Source of the DNA: Orlajensenia stereocauli | Lineage (GTDB): Bacteria > Actinomycetota > Actinomycetes > Actinomycetales > Microbacteriaceae | Length of the DNA stretch: 64,000 nucleotides | Assembly (NCBI RefSeq): GCF_039548895.1 | Contig: NZ_JBCLVG010000002.1 | Direction: 5' to 3' (one strand) | Shown here: positions 8,210 through 16,182 of the stretch, in pieces | Layout: each line of letters opens with the position of its first letter | How positions within the stretch are numbered: the stretch's first letter is position 1 | Made by a program: the position numbers and the translations under genes | Notes under the pieces: generated by a model | What the model was told of the DNA's origin: nothing | The model's database searches: none | Seen by the model: only the letters and a program-made list of their open reading frames with translations

Positions 8210-9157
8210 ATGCCCCGTGTCATGATCGCCCGCAGCTTCGACGGCCCCGAGGCGCTGGAGCTTGCCGACGAGCCCACCCGTGCACCCGGCGCCGACGAGG
8301 TCACCATCAGCGTGCTCGCGAGCGGCGTCAATCCCGCCGACGCCAAGTTGCTGAACGGCGTCTGGGGCCGCAATCCGTCCCGCCTGCCGCTGCATCCGGG
8401 CAGCGAGGTGTCCGGCGTCGTCACGGCCGCGGGTCCGGATGCCGTCGGCCCGGCCGGCCCGATCGCCGTCGGCGACGAGGTGATCGGCTACAGGGTCTCC
8501 GGCGGCTACGCCGAGGAGATCACTGTGGCTGCCTCATCTGTGCTCCCGAAGCCGGCGAGCCTCGGCTGGGAGGAAGCCGCCGGCCTGCTCCTGACCGGCG
8601 TGACGGCCTTCCACCTGCTCGAGGCAACGGGTGTCGGAGAAGGTGACGTGGTGATCATCCACGGTGGGGCCGGGTCCGTGGGCTTCGCCGCCGTGCAGCT
8701 CGCGCGACTGCGGGGCGCCAGGGTCATCGCCACGGCCAGTGAGCGCAACCACGGGCTGCTCGAGGCATTCGGTGCCGAACCGGTCGTCTACGGCGACGGC
8801 CTCGTCGACCGCCTGCGCGCGCTTCTGCCCGACGGAGCGGATGTCGCGCTCGACACGGTCGGCACCGACGAGGCCCTCGACGCCTCGGCCGCCCTCGTGG
8901 CCGACGTCGACCGCATCGCGACGGTCGCCGGCTTCGAGCGCGCCGCCGAGATCGGGGCGAAGCGTCTGGGCGGGGGTGCGGGCGCCGACCCGGGCACCGA
9001 GCTGCGGATGGGCGCCCGCCTGCCGCTCATCGAGCTCGCCGGCCGCGGCGAGCTCACCGTGCGCGTCGCGCGCACCTATCCCCTCGCCGAGGCGGCCGCC
9101 GCGCTCGCGCTCGTGGGGGAGGGCCACCCCGGCGGAAAGGTCATTCTGCTGCCGTGA
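8210..9157 (+). CDS. Zinc-independent NADP-dependent quinone oxidoreductase (MDR family)
   Basis: A 315-residue medium-chain dehydrogenase/reductase. The N-terminal GroES-like domain (VLASGVNPADAKLLNG, LPLHPGSEVSGVV, VGDEVIGY) is followed by a Rossmann domain with VIIHGGAGSVGFAAVQLA and VALDTVGT. Typical zinc-ligand Cys residues are absent, as in zeta-crystallin-like quinone reductases. Start chosen at ATG 8210 with AGAGAAGGAAC upstream; an earlier in-frame ATG at 8180 is possible but lies before this ribosome-binding site. It overlaps the PrmC-like gene by four bases (GTGA). The likely role is NADPH-dependent reduction of quinones or enones. Confidence 0.9.
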   Translation: MPRVMIARSFDGPEALELADEPTRAPGADEVTISVLASGVNPADAKLLNGVWGRNPSRLPLHPGSEVSGVVTAAGPDAVGPAGPIAVGDEVIGYRVSGGYAEEITVAASSVLPKPASLGWEEAAGLLLTGVTAFHLLEATGVGEGDVVIIHGGAGSVGFAAVQLARLRGARVIATASERNHGLLEAFGAEPVVYGDGLVDRLRALLPDGADVALDTVGTDEALDASAALVADVDRIATVAGFERAAEIGAKRLGGGAGADPGTELRMGARLPLIELAGRGELTVRVARTYPLAEAAAALALVGEGHPGGKVILLP

Positions 9158-9990
9158 CGCCCGTCAGCGGTGAGCCTTCTGTCGTGACGCCCTCAGCCGA
9201 GAGTGCTCTCGTCGCCCGCCTGCGCGCCGCCGGCTGCGTCTTCGCCGAAGACGAGGCCGCACTGCTCATCGAGACCGCGCGCACAGCGGAGGAGCTCGAG
9301 GGCATGGCGAGCCGCCGCGTCGACGGGGAGCCGCTCGAGCGCATCGTGGGCTGGGCCGACTTCGCCGGCCTCCGCATCACGGTCGACCCCGGCGTCTTCG
9401 TTCCCCGCCGTAGATCCGCGGTGCTGGTGAACGAGGCCGTGGCACTGCTGTCGTCCGGTTCGACGGCAGACACGCTGGTCGTCGACCTCTGCTGCGGTAC
9501 CGGCGCCATCGGCACCGCCATCGCCAGCCGACTACCGGGCGTCGAACTCCTCGCCGCCGACGTCGATCCCGTCGAGGTCGCCTGCGCCCGACGCAACATC
9601 GAGCCCGCAGGGGGAACGGTCTTCCTCGGCGACCTCTACGACGCGCTGCCGGATGCCGTGCGCGGCCGGGTCGACGCGCTCGTCGTCAACGCCCCCTACG
9701 TGCCGACGGAATCGATCGCGCTCATGCCGCCCGAGGCTCGCGTACACGAGCCGACCGTCGCACTCGACGGAGGATCGGACGGCCTCGACATCCAGCGCAG
9801 GGTCGCCGCCGGAGCATCCGTCTGGCTGAGACCCGGAGGCCACCTGCTCATCGAGACCAGCGTTCGGCAGGCGCCGCTCACCGCAGCCATCGTCGCCGAC
9901 GCCGGCCTCGTGGCGCGCATCGTGCACGACGACGAGCTGGACGGCACCGTGGTCATCGGGCGGACGGGCCCCAGCGGGCAGACGGGCTGA
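9154..9990 (+). CDS. PrmC-related protein-(glutamine-N5) methyltransferase-like enzyme
   Basis: A 278-residue SAM-dependent methyltransferase close to PrmC/PrmB. VVDLCCGTGAIGTAIA is the SAM-binding motif I. The catalytic N-P-P-Y motif of PrmC is here NAPYVPTE, a change of the second residue, which fits the actinobacterial PrmC-related group of unknown substrate better than a true release-factor methyltransferase. LDGGSDGLDIQRRV and LRPGGHLLIE are conserved downstream. GTG start overlaps the preceding stop; a second GTG at 9184 is possible. The target is unknown: a protein glutamine is likely from family membership. Confidence 0.83.
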   Translation: MTPVSGEPSVVTPSAESALVARLRAAGCVFAEDEAALLIETARTAEELEGMASRRVDGEPLERIVGWADFAGLRITVDPGVFVPRRRSAVLVNEAVALLSSGSTADTLVVDLCCGTGAIGTAIASRLPGVELLAADVDPVEVACARRNIEPAGGTVFLGDLYDALPDAVRGRVDALVVNAPYVPTESIALMPPEARVHEPTVALDGGSDGLDIQRRVAAGASVWLRPGGHLLIETSVRQAPLTAAIVADAGLVARIVHDDELDGTVVIGRTGPSGQTG

Positions 9991-10049
9991 GTCTCGACAG
10001 CCGTCGTGCGCGGGTGCGATCCGAGGTCGCGGACACGGCTGTCGCTTCG

Positions 10050-10655
10050 CTACTGCTCGAAGACCCGGCGATCGGCGCTCGCGGCCAGAGTGCGCGGCGC
10101 ACGGACCGCCCAGAGTGGACGCCGCTCGAACCAGGTGAGCAGCTGCGGCTCGATGCGGGTGAAGTCGGTGAGCGTCATCGGAACCGGCGCGTGCACGACG
10201 GGTGCTCCGAGACGGGCGGCCACCTGCTGGATTGCTGAGCGAGTCCAGATCTGTCCGCGCATGCGCAGCACCAGGGTGTCTCGGCCGTCGAGGGCGAACA
10301 GCTGAGGGACGGTCTCCGTGCCGTTGCCCGTGTACAGGTCGATGAGCAGGATGGTGTCGACGTCGCTCGAGCGCACCCGGCTGGTGAAGCCGAACGGCCA
10401 GTGGTCCTCGACGCCCCAGTCGTGCAGCTGCACGAAGACGCTGCGGGAGGCTATGACGCCCACGCCGACGATGAGCATCACGAGCACCTGGAGTGCGACC
10501 ACGACGAGCCAACTGCCCACCGGCACGCTGATCCAGTAGAGCACGGCGAACACGGGCACAGTGAGCACGCCGGTGGCGACTGCGAGTTGTCCGAAAAGCG
10601 GGCTGCGGGGACGGAACGTCTGCGTTCGAACGTCGGTGCCACGAACTTCGGTCAT
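10050..10655 (-). CDS. Unknown membrane protein with two helices and a soluble tail
   Basis: A 201-residue protein not recognised. After a short polar N-terminus there are two closely spaced hydrophobic helices (about residues 22-44 and 50-72), then a cytoplasmic beta-rich domain with VQLHDWGVEDHWPFGF and DTILLIDLYTGNGTE. The arrangement resembles bacterial PH-like or DUF-type membrane proteins, but no family is claimed. The start at 10655 is preceded by AGGGGG with good spacing; longer in-frame extensions lack this. It is divergent from the NAD(P)-binding protein at 10852. Confidence 0.7.
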   Translation of the reverse strand: MTEVRGTDVRTQTFRPRSPLFGQLAVATGVLTVPVFAVLYWISVPVGSWLVVVALQVLVMLIVGVGVIASRSVFVQLHDWGVEDHWPFGFTSRVRSSDVDTILLIDLYTGNGTETVPQLFALDGRDTLVLRMRGQIWTRSAIQQVAARLGAPVVHAPVPMTLTDFTRIEPQLLTWFERRPLWAVRAPRTLAASADRRVFEQ

Positions 10656-10851
10656 GAAAGAAACCCCCTGGAACATTGTGGGGCACAGCGAACGCGGATC
10701 GGAAGCCGCATTAACGAGGACATCGGGGTGCACGGGCGTGCCGGCGCCGTCGGCGCCCCGGAGGTGCCCACGGCGATGCACCCGAGCCGGGGCGCAGAAT
10801 GGAGACGGGTCGATCCGTCCGGATCGCTCCACACGACATCGAGGAGTTCCC

Positions 10852-11526
10852 ATGACCCGAACGGCCATCATCGGCGGCCACGGCAAGATCGCCCTGCTGC
10901 TCACACGATCGCTGACGGATGCCGGTCACCAGGCCGTCGGCGTCATCCGCAACCCCGAGCACTCAGACGACGTGCGCGCCGCCGGCGGCGTGCCCGTCGT
11001 ACTCGACATCGAGACGGCCTCCGCCGAGGAGCTGACGTCGGCGCTCGCCGCTGTCGCGTCAGATGGCGGCGCCGTCGACGCCGTGGTCTTCGCAGCCGGC
11101 GCTGGCGGCGGTTCCGGCGCCGCTCGCAAGGAGAGCGTCGACCACCAGGGCTCGGTGAAGTCGATCGCGGCGGCGCGGCAGAGCGGCATCCGTCGCTTCG
11201 TGCAGATCTCGTACATCGGTGCGGATCAGGCCGACACCTCGGGCGACGAGTCGTTCGGCGCCTATCAGGTCGCCAAGAAGGCTGCGGATGACGCCCTGCG
11301 GGCGAGCGATCTCGACTGGACCATCGTGCGGCCAGGGCATCTCAACGATGACGCGCTGACGGGTCGAGTGCGCATCGGTGACGACGTCACCTCGGGCTCG
11401 ACGAGTCGGGCCAACACCGCCGCGGTCATCGCAGCACTGCTCGAGGGGCCCGCAGCGCTCGGCGGGGTGCTGAACGTCATCGACGGCGACACCCCGATCG
11501 CCGAGGCGCTCGCCTCCCTCGACTGA
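10852..11526 (+). CDS. NAD(P)-binding atypical short-chain dehydrogenase (NmrA/YwnB-like)
   Basis: A 224-residue single-domain Rossmann protein. MTRTAIIGGHGKIALLLTRSL is the dinucleotide-binding start, with VDAVVFAAGAGGG, FVQISYIGAD and AYQVAKKAADDALRASDLDWTIVRPG giving the family pattern, including a Y-x-x-x-K (YQVAK). Proteins of this type are NAD(P)H-dependent reductases or redox sensors; the substrate is unknown. GAGGAG lies 6 bases before the ATG. It stands alone between divergent and co-directional neighbours. Confidence 0.85.
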   Translation: MTRTAIIGGHGKIALLLTRSLTDAGHQAVGVIRNPEHSDDVRAAGGVPVVLDIETASAEELTSALAAVASDGGAVDAVVFAAGAGGGSGAARKESVDHQGSVKSIAAARQSGIRRFVQISYIGADQADTSGDESFGAYQVAKKAADDALRASDLDWTIVRPGHLNDDALTGRVRIGDDVTSGSTSRANTAAVIAALLEGPAALGGVLNVIDGDTPIAEALASLD

Positions 11527-11586
11527 CCCGACCGCCGCGCGAAGATCACCCCCGAACAGGGCTCGCTCCGTGGCTAGGATCGAGCC

Positions 11587-13482
11587 ATGAGCGACGAGGT
11601 TCGGAATGCCCAGGCCGCCGCCGTCGCGGCCGCCGAGGAGGCGGAGCGGCTGCAGGCCGCAGCCCAGGAGGCGATCCTGAAGGCGCAGCAGGCGGCCGAG
11701 CTGGCCCGGGCAGCGGCCGACGCCCAGGCGACCGCGGCCGCGGCCGAGGTGGCTGCGGCGCCGGATGCCGCGACATCGGCCTCGGCGCCCGCCGCATCCG
11801 ACACGGACGCGCCCGCTGCGGCATCCGTTCCCCAGAGTGCCGCGGGTCCGCTCGACGCTGAGCAGGTCGAGGCGATCCGCGGCGGGTACGACATCAGTGG
11901 CGCCGCTCTCGAGATGGGAGCGCTTGTCAACGGCGACCCACTCGCCGACGTGCAGGTGCGCATCCCCCTGGCCATGATGAACCGCCACGGGCTGGTGGCC
12001 GGGGCAACCGGAACCGGGAAGACCCGCACCCTGCAGGGACTGGCCGAGCAGTTGTCAGCCAACGGCGTCGCCGTGTTCGCCGCCGACATCAAGGGCGACC
12101 TGTCGGGCGTCGCGACCCCGGGGGAACCGAGCGGGAAACTGCTCGCCCGCACTCAGGGCATCGGCCAGGACTGGACGCCGGCGAGCTTCCCGGTGGAGTA
12201 CTTCTCGCTCGGCGGCGTCGGGAACGGCGTTCCGATCCGCGCCACCCTCGCCGGCTTCGGTCCTCTGCTGCTCAGCAAGGCGCTGGGCCTCAACGCCACG
12301 CAGGAGTCGAGCCTCGGCCTCGTGTTCCACTACGCCGAGGAGAAGGGCCTGGCCCTGCTCGACCTCGCCGACCTGCGCGCCGTGCTCACCTACCTCGTCG
12401 GCGACGAGGGCAAGGCCGAGCTCGTGGGCCTCGGCGGACTCTCCAGTGCCACCGTCGGAGTGATCCTGCGCGAACTCATCGTCTTCGCGGACGGGGGAGC
12501 GGATGTGTTCTTCGGCGAACCCGAGATCGACACCGCCGAGTTCCTCCGCCTGGCCTCCGACGGACGCGGCGTCATCAGCCTGCTCGAGGTTCCCGGCGTC
12601 GCCGACAAGCCTGCGCTGTACTCGACCTTCCTGATGTGGCTCCTCGCCGACCTGTTCAACGACCTGCCCGAGGTGGGCGACCTCGACAAGCCCAAGCTGG
12701 TGTTCTTCTTCGACGAGGCGCACCTGCTCTTCACCGATGCGTCGAAGGACTTCCTCGCCCAGGTCGTGCAGACGGTGCGTCTCATCCGGTCGAAGGGCGT
12801 CGGCATCTTCTTCGTCACGCAGACACCGAAGGACGTTCCGGCCGACGTGCTCGCCCAGCTCGGCTCCAGGGTGCAGCACCAGTTGCGCGCGTTCACGCCC
12901 GACGATGCCAAGGCCCTGCGGGCCACGGTGACGACCTATCCGAAGTCGGGCTACGACCTCGGTGAGGTGCTCACCACCCTCGGCACCGGCGAGGCGATCG
13001 TCACCGTCATGAACGAGAAGGGCGCGCCGAGCCCCGTCGCCTGGACGCGTCTGCGTGCACCGCAGGGTCTGATGTCGCCGACGCCCGAGCCGGCCATCGC
13101 GGCAGCGGTTGCCGCCTCGCCGCTGCAGACCGTCTACGGAACCGCCGTCGACCGGGAGTCGGCATCCGAGATCCTCACGACGAAGATGAACGCGGCGGCT
13201 GCAGCCGCGCAGGCCGCTGCCGACGCCGAGGCGGCGAAGAAGGCCGAGGCCGAGTACGCCAAGCAGGCGGCGGCGATCAAGAAGCAGACCGATGCCGAGG
13301 CCACCGCGCGCGCCAAGGCCCAGCGCACGGCGGACGCCGAGGCGGCCCGAGCCGCGAAGGAGCAGGCGGCGCGGGCCAAGGCGCAGGGCAGGGTCATCAA
13401 GGACGTGCTCGGGTCGCCGGCCACCCGCACGATCCTCACGGGTGTGCTGGCGGGCATCTTCGGAACGCGCAAGCGGCGGTGA
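11587..13482 (+). CDS. DUF853 / HerA-like ATPase
   Basis: A 631-residue P-loop ATPase of the HerA/FtsK-related DUF853 family. Residues 1-80 are an Ala/Glu-rich coiled coil. The ATPase core has Walker A GATGTGKT near residue 140, ADIKGDLSG just after, and Walker B LVFFFDEAH near residue 378, followed by GIFFVTQTPKDVPADVL. A second Ala/Lys-rich coiled coil (about 530-600) ends in a short hydrophobic segment and a basic tail (GTRKRR). Function in actinobacteria is not established; the family was long described as putative DNA-handling ATPases. TAGGAT lies exactly six bases before the ATG, so the transcript is probably leaderless. Confidence 0.9.
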   Translation: MSDEVRNAQAAAVAAAEEAERLQAAAQEAILKAQQAAELARAAADAQATAAAAEVAAAPDAATSASAPAASDTDAPAAASVPQSAAGPLDAEQVEAIRGGYDISGAALEMGALVNGDPLADVQVRIPLAMMNRHGLVAGATGTGKTRTLQGLAEQLSANGVAVFAADIKGDLSGVATPGEPSGKLLARTQGIGQDWTPASFPVEYFSLGGVGNGVPIRATLAGFGPLLLSKALGLNATQESSLGLVFHYAEEKGLALLDLADLRAVLTYLVGDEGKAELVGLGGLSSATVGVILRELIVFADGGADVFFGEPEIDTAEFLRLASDGRGVISLLEVPGVADKPALYSTFLMWLLADLFNDLPEVGDLDKPKLVFFFDEAHLLFTDASKDFLAQVVQTVRLIRSKGVGIFFVTQTPKDVPADVLAQLGSRVQHQLRAFTPDDAKALRATVTTYPKSGYDLGEVLTTLGTGEAIVTVMNEKGAPSPVAWTRLRAPQGLMSPTPEPAIAAAVAASPLQTVYGTAVDRESASEILTTKMNAAAAAAQAAADAEAAKKAEAEYAKQAAAIKKQTDAEATARAKAQRTADAEAARAAKEQAARAKAQGRVIKDVLGSPATRTILTGVLAGIFGTRKRR

Positions 13483-13551
13483 GCTGACCGATCGGCGTTC
13501 GAGTCGCCACGAGCCGTCGGATTCACGCCGGAGACAGGGCGATCCCTGTGC

Positions 13552-13962
13552 TCAGTGCACCTGCTGGATGCGGATGAGGTTGCCCGCAGGGTCGCGGAAA
13601 GCGCAGTCGCGCAGGCCGTAGTCCTGATCCATCGGCTCCTGCACCACCTCGGCATCGCTCGCCTCGATCCGTTCGAACACGGCATCGAGGTCGTCCGTCG
13701 CGAGGAGGACGCCGGCGTAGGTGCCCTTGGCCATCATCTCGGCGATGGCGTCGGCTTCAGCCTCCGTGATGCCCGGGTCGGCGGTAGGTGGTTGCAGCAC
13801 GATGGCGGTGCCTGCCTGCCCAGGGGCGCTGACCGTGATCCACCGCATCCCGGCGTAGCCGACGTCGTTCTGCACCTCGAAGCCGAGCACGTCGCGGTAG
13901 AAGGCCAGTGAGGCATCCGGATCTGTATGGGGAAGGTAGCTCGCGTGAATGGTGATCTTCAT
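13552..13962 (-). CDS. VOC-family (glyoxalase/bleomycin resistance) protein
   Basis: A 136-residue protein with the two beta-alpha-beta-beta-beta modules of the vicinal oxygen chelate fold: HASYLPHTDPDASLAFYRDVLGF at the start and LLATDDLDAVFERIEASDAEVVQEP followed by DCAFRDPAGNLIRIQQ at the end. It may bind a metal or a small ligand; no substrate can be assigned. It starts 4 bases after the AraC-type regulator stops, so the two are an operon and this protein may modify or sequester the inducer, which is inference. Confidence 0.87.
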   Translation of the reverse strand: MKITIHASYLPHTDPDASLAFYRDVLGFEVQNDVGYAGMRWITVSAPGQAGTAIVLQPPTADPGITEAEADAIAEMMAKGTYAGVLLATDDLDAVFERIEASDAEVVQEPMDQDYGLRDCAFRDPAGNLIRIQQVH

Positions 13963-13966
13963 GCGC

Positions 13967-14410
13967 TCACGCTACGGGTAGGGCTGTTCCGCGCTCTTCT
14001 CGATTCCTGATCGGTCTGGTCACGACTCGTGCAACGCAGGCGGGGATTCCTGCCGTTGTGCTCGTCCCGCGCCGGTAGGCGGTGGGTGAGACCCCGACGA
14101 GTTCGCTGAATCTCGTGCTGAAGGTTCCGAGTGACGAGAAGCCGACGGCGAAGCAGATCTCGGTGACGCTCAGATCACCGCGGCGGAGGAGGGTCATGGC
14201 GCGCTCGATGCGTCTCGTCATCAGGTAGCGGTATGGCGCCTCGCCATAGGCGAGCTTGAAAGCCCGGCTGAGGTGACCGCCCGAGAGATTCACGCCGCGA
14301 GCGAGAGCCTCGATGTCGAGCGGCGACGCGTATTCACGATCGATCCTGTCGCGCACCCGACGCAGCAGCACGAGATCGTTCCGCCGGTCCTCGGGCGTCG
14401 TCCTGGGCAT
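13967..14410 (-). CDS. AraC-family helix-turn-helix regulator (DNA-binding domain only)
   Basis: A 147-residue regulator made almost only of the AraC DNA-binding domain. The first HTH is LDIEALARGVNLSGGHLSRAFK and the second is SVTEICFAVGFSSLGTFSTRFSELVGVSPTAYR, the well-known AraC signature. No separate ligand domain is present. It is encoded directly upstream of the VOC protein in a short operon and probably controls it or the surrounding region. The 184-bp gap to the DUF1801 gene holds its promoter, but no clear boxes are visible. Confidence 0.9.
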   Translation of the reverse strand: MPRTTPEDRRNDLVLLRRVRDRIDREYASPLDIEALARGVNLSGGHLSRAFKLAYGEAPYRYLMTRRIERAMTLLRRGDLSVTEICFAVGFSSLGTFSTRFSELVGVSPTAYRRGTSTTAGIPACVARVVTRPIRNREERGTALPVA

Positions 14411-14594
14411 CGCTGGTCCAATCGGCTGCGTTCGGAGGTGGGCACTACAGCTCCGGATCTCCTCACTCTGCCACGATCCCTTGTGCGGGGTGGCGTGCGG
14501 GTTGCAGCGATCAGGAATCGAGAAGCACCAGGCAGCTCCGTCCGGTTAGCGTGATGAGACACCAGCAGATCAACGAGGAGAGGACACCCGAGAG

Positions 14595-15077
14595 ATGAGC
14601 ACCCCATCCAGGACGAGCAGGAAGCCCGACGACGGCGCGGCCGCATCGGGAGGATTCTCTCGCGAGGAACGCGTCGCGATGAAGCAGCGTGCCGCGGAGC
14701 TCAAGGCCGAGGCACGACGGGGGAGCGCCGCCGAGAAGGCTGCGGCCGAGGAGGCTGCGGTGATGGCGAAGATCGCCGCCATGCAGCAGCCGGACCGCGC
14801 CCTGGCCGAACGCCTTCATGCGATCGTGACGGATGCCGCCCCCGAACTCTCGCCGAAGCTCTACTACGGTCAGCCCGGGTGGGCCCAGAACGGGAAGGTC
14901 ATCGTCTTCTTCCGGAGTGGACTGGACGATAAGGCGCGGTACTCCACGCTCGGCTTCAGCGTCAACGCGAAGCTCGACGACGACGCCGGTCTCTGGCCGA
15001 GTTCGTACGCCCTCGATCACCTCACCGACGAGAGCGCGGAGCTCATCGGGCGGATGGTCGGGAGAGCCGTGGGCTGA
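14595..15077 (+). CDS. DUF1801-family protein
   Basis: A 160-residue protein. After an Ala/Lys-rich helical N-terminus (residues 20-55), the C-terminal part has the DUF1801 pattern (LYYGQPGWAQNGKVIVFFRSG, RYSTLGFS). The family is related to YdhG-type proteins compared with frataxin-like folds; the molecular role is not settled. The ribosome-binding site AGGAGAGGACACCCGAGAG is strong. A hairpin terminator begins 16 bases after the stop, which is also the first unit of the tRNA-Ser tail array. Confidence 0.78.
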   Translation: MSTPSRTSRKPDDGAAASGGFSREERVAMKQRAAELKAEARRGSAAEKAAAEEAAVMAKIAAMQQPDRALAERLHAIVTDAAPELSPKLYYGQPGWAQNGKVIVFFRSGLDDKARYSTLGFSVNAKLDDDAGLWPSSYALDHLTDESAELIGRMVGRAVG

Positions 15078-15093
15078 TCGGGGAATGAGAAAA

Positions 15094-15120
15094 GGCCCGC
15101 TCGTGTGAGCGGGCCTTTCT
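15094..15120 (+). terminator. Terminator of the DUF1801 gene
   Basis: GGCCCGCTC-GTGT-GAGCGGGCC forms a 9-bp perfect stem with a 4-base loop, followed by TTTCTTCT. It lies 16 bases after the stop at 15077. Preceding A-residues make it usable in both directions. Confidence 0.8.
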
Positions 15121-15392
15121 TCTGCGGAGAACGGGGGATTCGAACCCGACTGTGGGCGCTGCGCGTCACCGTGCGGCATCCTGAACCAGAAAGGCCCGCT
15201 CGTATGAGCGGGCCCTTCGTCTGCGGAGAACGGGGGATTCGAACCCGACTGTGGGCGCTGCGCGTCACCGTGCGGCATCCTGAACCAGAAAAGGCCCGCT
15301 CGTGTGAGCGGGCCTTTCTTCTGCGGAGAATGGGGGATTCGAACCCCACTGTGGGCGCTGCGCGTCACCGTGCGGCATCCTGAACCAGAAAA

Positions 15393-15414
15393 GGCCCGCT
15401 CGTGTGAGCGGGCC
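15393..15414 (-). terminator. Terminator of tRNA-Ser
   Basis: On the minus strand the 9-bp stem GGCCCGCTC/GAGCGGGCC is followed by TTTTCTGG and begins 10 bases past the tRNA 3' end, the expected place for an intrinsic terminator. It is the fourth hairpin of the tandem array. Confidence 0.8.
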
Positions 15415-15423
15415 CTTCTTCTG

Positions 15424-15508
15424 CGGAGAATGGGGGATTCGAACCCCCGAGGGCTTTCACCCAACACGCTTTCCAAGCGTGCGCCATAGGCCACTAGGCG
15501 AATTCTCC
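15424..15508 (-). tRNA. tRNA-Ser (anticodon GGA)
   Basis: An 85-base class II tRNA on the minus strand. Acceptor GGAGAAT pairs with ATTCTCC. The anticodon arm is CACGC-TTGGAAA-GCGTG, giving anticodon GGA. There is a long variable arm as expected for serine, and the T arm is GGGGG-TTCGAAT-CCCCC. The discriminator is G and CCA is not encoded. TAAGAT at 15546-15551 (minus strand) could be its -10 box. Its 3' end has been duplicated three times downstream. Confidence 0.95.
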
Positions 15509-15628
15509 CGGTCGATCGCCATCCCGAAGGAAACGACCTCAGAGAATCTTACCCGACGCTGAGGGCTCCGGATGCCGCGAGCCATCCTGTGCGCCGAGCA
15601 TGCCCATTCATCCCGTAAACTGTTCCTC

Positions 15629-15722
15629 GGCTCCTCGCGTGGCGCCATCCAGGCCAACTCCCCCAGGGCGGAAACGCAGCAAGGGTAACCGGGCTCTGAC
15701 GGGTGCGCGAGGGGTCACCTCT
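15629..15722 (+). ncRNA. ffs: Small signal recognition particle RNA (4.5S-like)
   Basis: About 94 bases with the bacterial SRP signature: GGCTCCTCGCG at the 5' end pairs with CGCGAGGGGTC at the 3' end, and the apical region has CCCCCAGGGCGGAAACGCAG followed by CAAGGGTAACCGGGCTCTG, which forms helix 8 and the Ffh-binding internal loops. It is followed by a CTTTTT run (15721). TAAACT at 15616-15621 is a fitting -10 box about 7 bases before the 5' end. The RNA would partner with Ffh in membrane-protein targeting. The exact ends are approximate. Confidence 0.88.
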
Positions 15723-15739
15723 TTTTAACGGGCCGCGCG

Positions 15740-15798
15740 GGTAACCGGGACTCTGCTGATGTACCGAGGTGCGCGAGGGGTCACGTCTATCTAACGGG
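15740..15798 (+). repeat. Decayed copy of the SRP RNA 3' half
   Basis: Downstream of the SRP RNA, the words GGGTAACCGGG, CTCTG, then GGTGCGCGAGGGGTCAC and CTAACGGGC reappear in the same order as in the 3' half of the gene (about 15683-15733). The second copy has a short insertion after CTCTG and the T-run has become TCTATCTAA. No matching 5' strand precedes it, so it cannot fold as SRP RNA. It is best read as a partial tandem duplication. Confidence 0.75.
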
Positions 15799-15830
15799 CA
15801 GCCGCAGCCCGATCAGCCATCCGCCGAGAA

Positions 15831-15887
15831 TGCAGGACCACGTTCGACTCGGCCGCATATCGCAGCCATGCCGCGTCCCATCCTGCA
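15831..15887. repeat. 57-bp palindrome-ended element, copy 1
   Basis: TGCAGGA and TCCTGCA are placed 50 bases apart, with GCATATCGCA.CCATG in the interior. A second copy with the same arm spacing and interior words lies at 16021-16077. The elements occupy the 460-bp stretch without genes between the SRP RNA and pta. Confidence 0.7.
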
Positions 15888-16020
15888 TACGCGAGAGCCA
15901 AGGGGCGAGTGCAACGGGCGGCGCCGGCGGCATCCGTCGTCGACGGTGGTTACGAGATCCCGGCGATCACCAAGGCCTGAGCCCGGTGGCATCCGCTGTC
16001 CTGCCCTGACCAGCCACAAA

Positions 16021-16077
16021 TGCAGGACCACTCCATACACAGCTGCATATCGCACCCATGTCGAGCCTCGTCCTGCA
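16021..16077. repeat. 57-bp palindrome-ended element, copy 2
   Basis: TGCAGGAC pairs with GTCCTGCA across 57 bp, and GCATATCGCACCCATG sits at the same offset as in copy 1, 190 bp upstream. The rest of the interior has diverged, so arms and centre look selected or recently copied. It ends 105 bp before the pta start. Confidence 0.7.
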
Positions 16078-16182
16078 ATCGCGCGCGAACCGAGCCGACG
16101 GCGGGTGAACTCCGCCTGAAAAGTCACCGCAAGCTGCACATTCGCTGAGCGTCGGCAGCGAGCGCGCCCGTAGGCTGGGAGA

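Larger units (their letters stand above)
15094..15447. repeat. Tandem array of tRNA-Ser 3' ends plus terminators (100-bp period)
   Basis: Hairpins begin at 15094, 15193, 15293 and 15393. Copies of the last 26 bases of the tRNA-Ser gene region (acceptor 3' strand plus 3' half of the T arm) begin at 15122, 15221 and 15321, and the genuine one at 15421. The period is 99, 100 and 100 bp. Each extra unit is: terminator hairpin, tRNA 3' end, then about 45 bp of spacer ending CGGCATCCTGAACCAG. The third copy is identical to the real tRNA through the T-loop, while the first two carry one change (C for T). The extra units lack the 5' three quarters of a tRNA, so they are not functional tRNAs. Confidence 0.9.

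Noticed and set aside
15105..15383. Open frames with repeated GIRTRLWALRVTVRH-type translations
   Set aside because: They are translations across the tRNA-Ser 3' end repeats and terminators, a known source of spurious proteins; they have no ribosome-binding site and follow the DNA period.
15094..15447. CRISPR array
   Set aside because: Repeat units are about 100 bp and nearly identical throughout, spacers are not unique, and no cas genes occur. The content is tRNA tail plus terminator.
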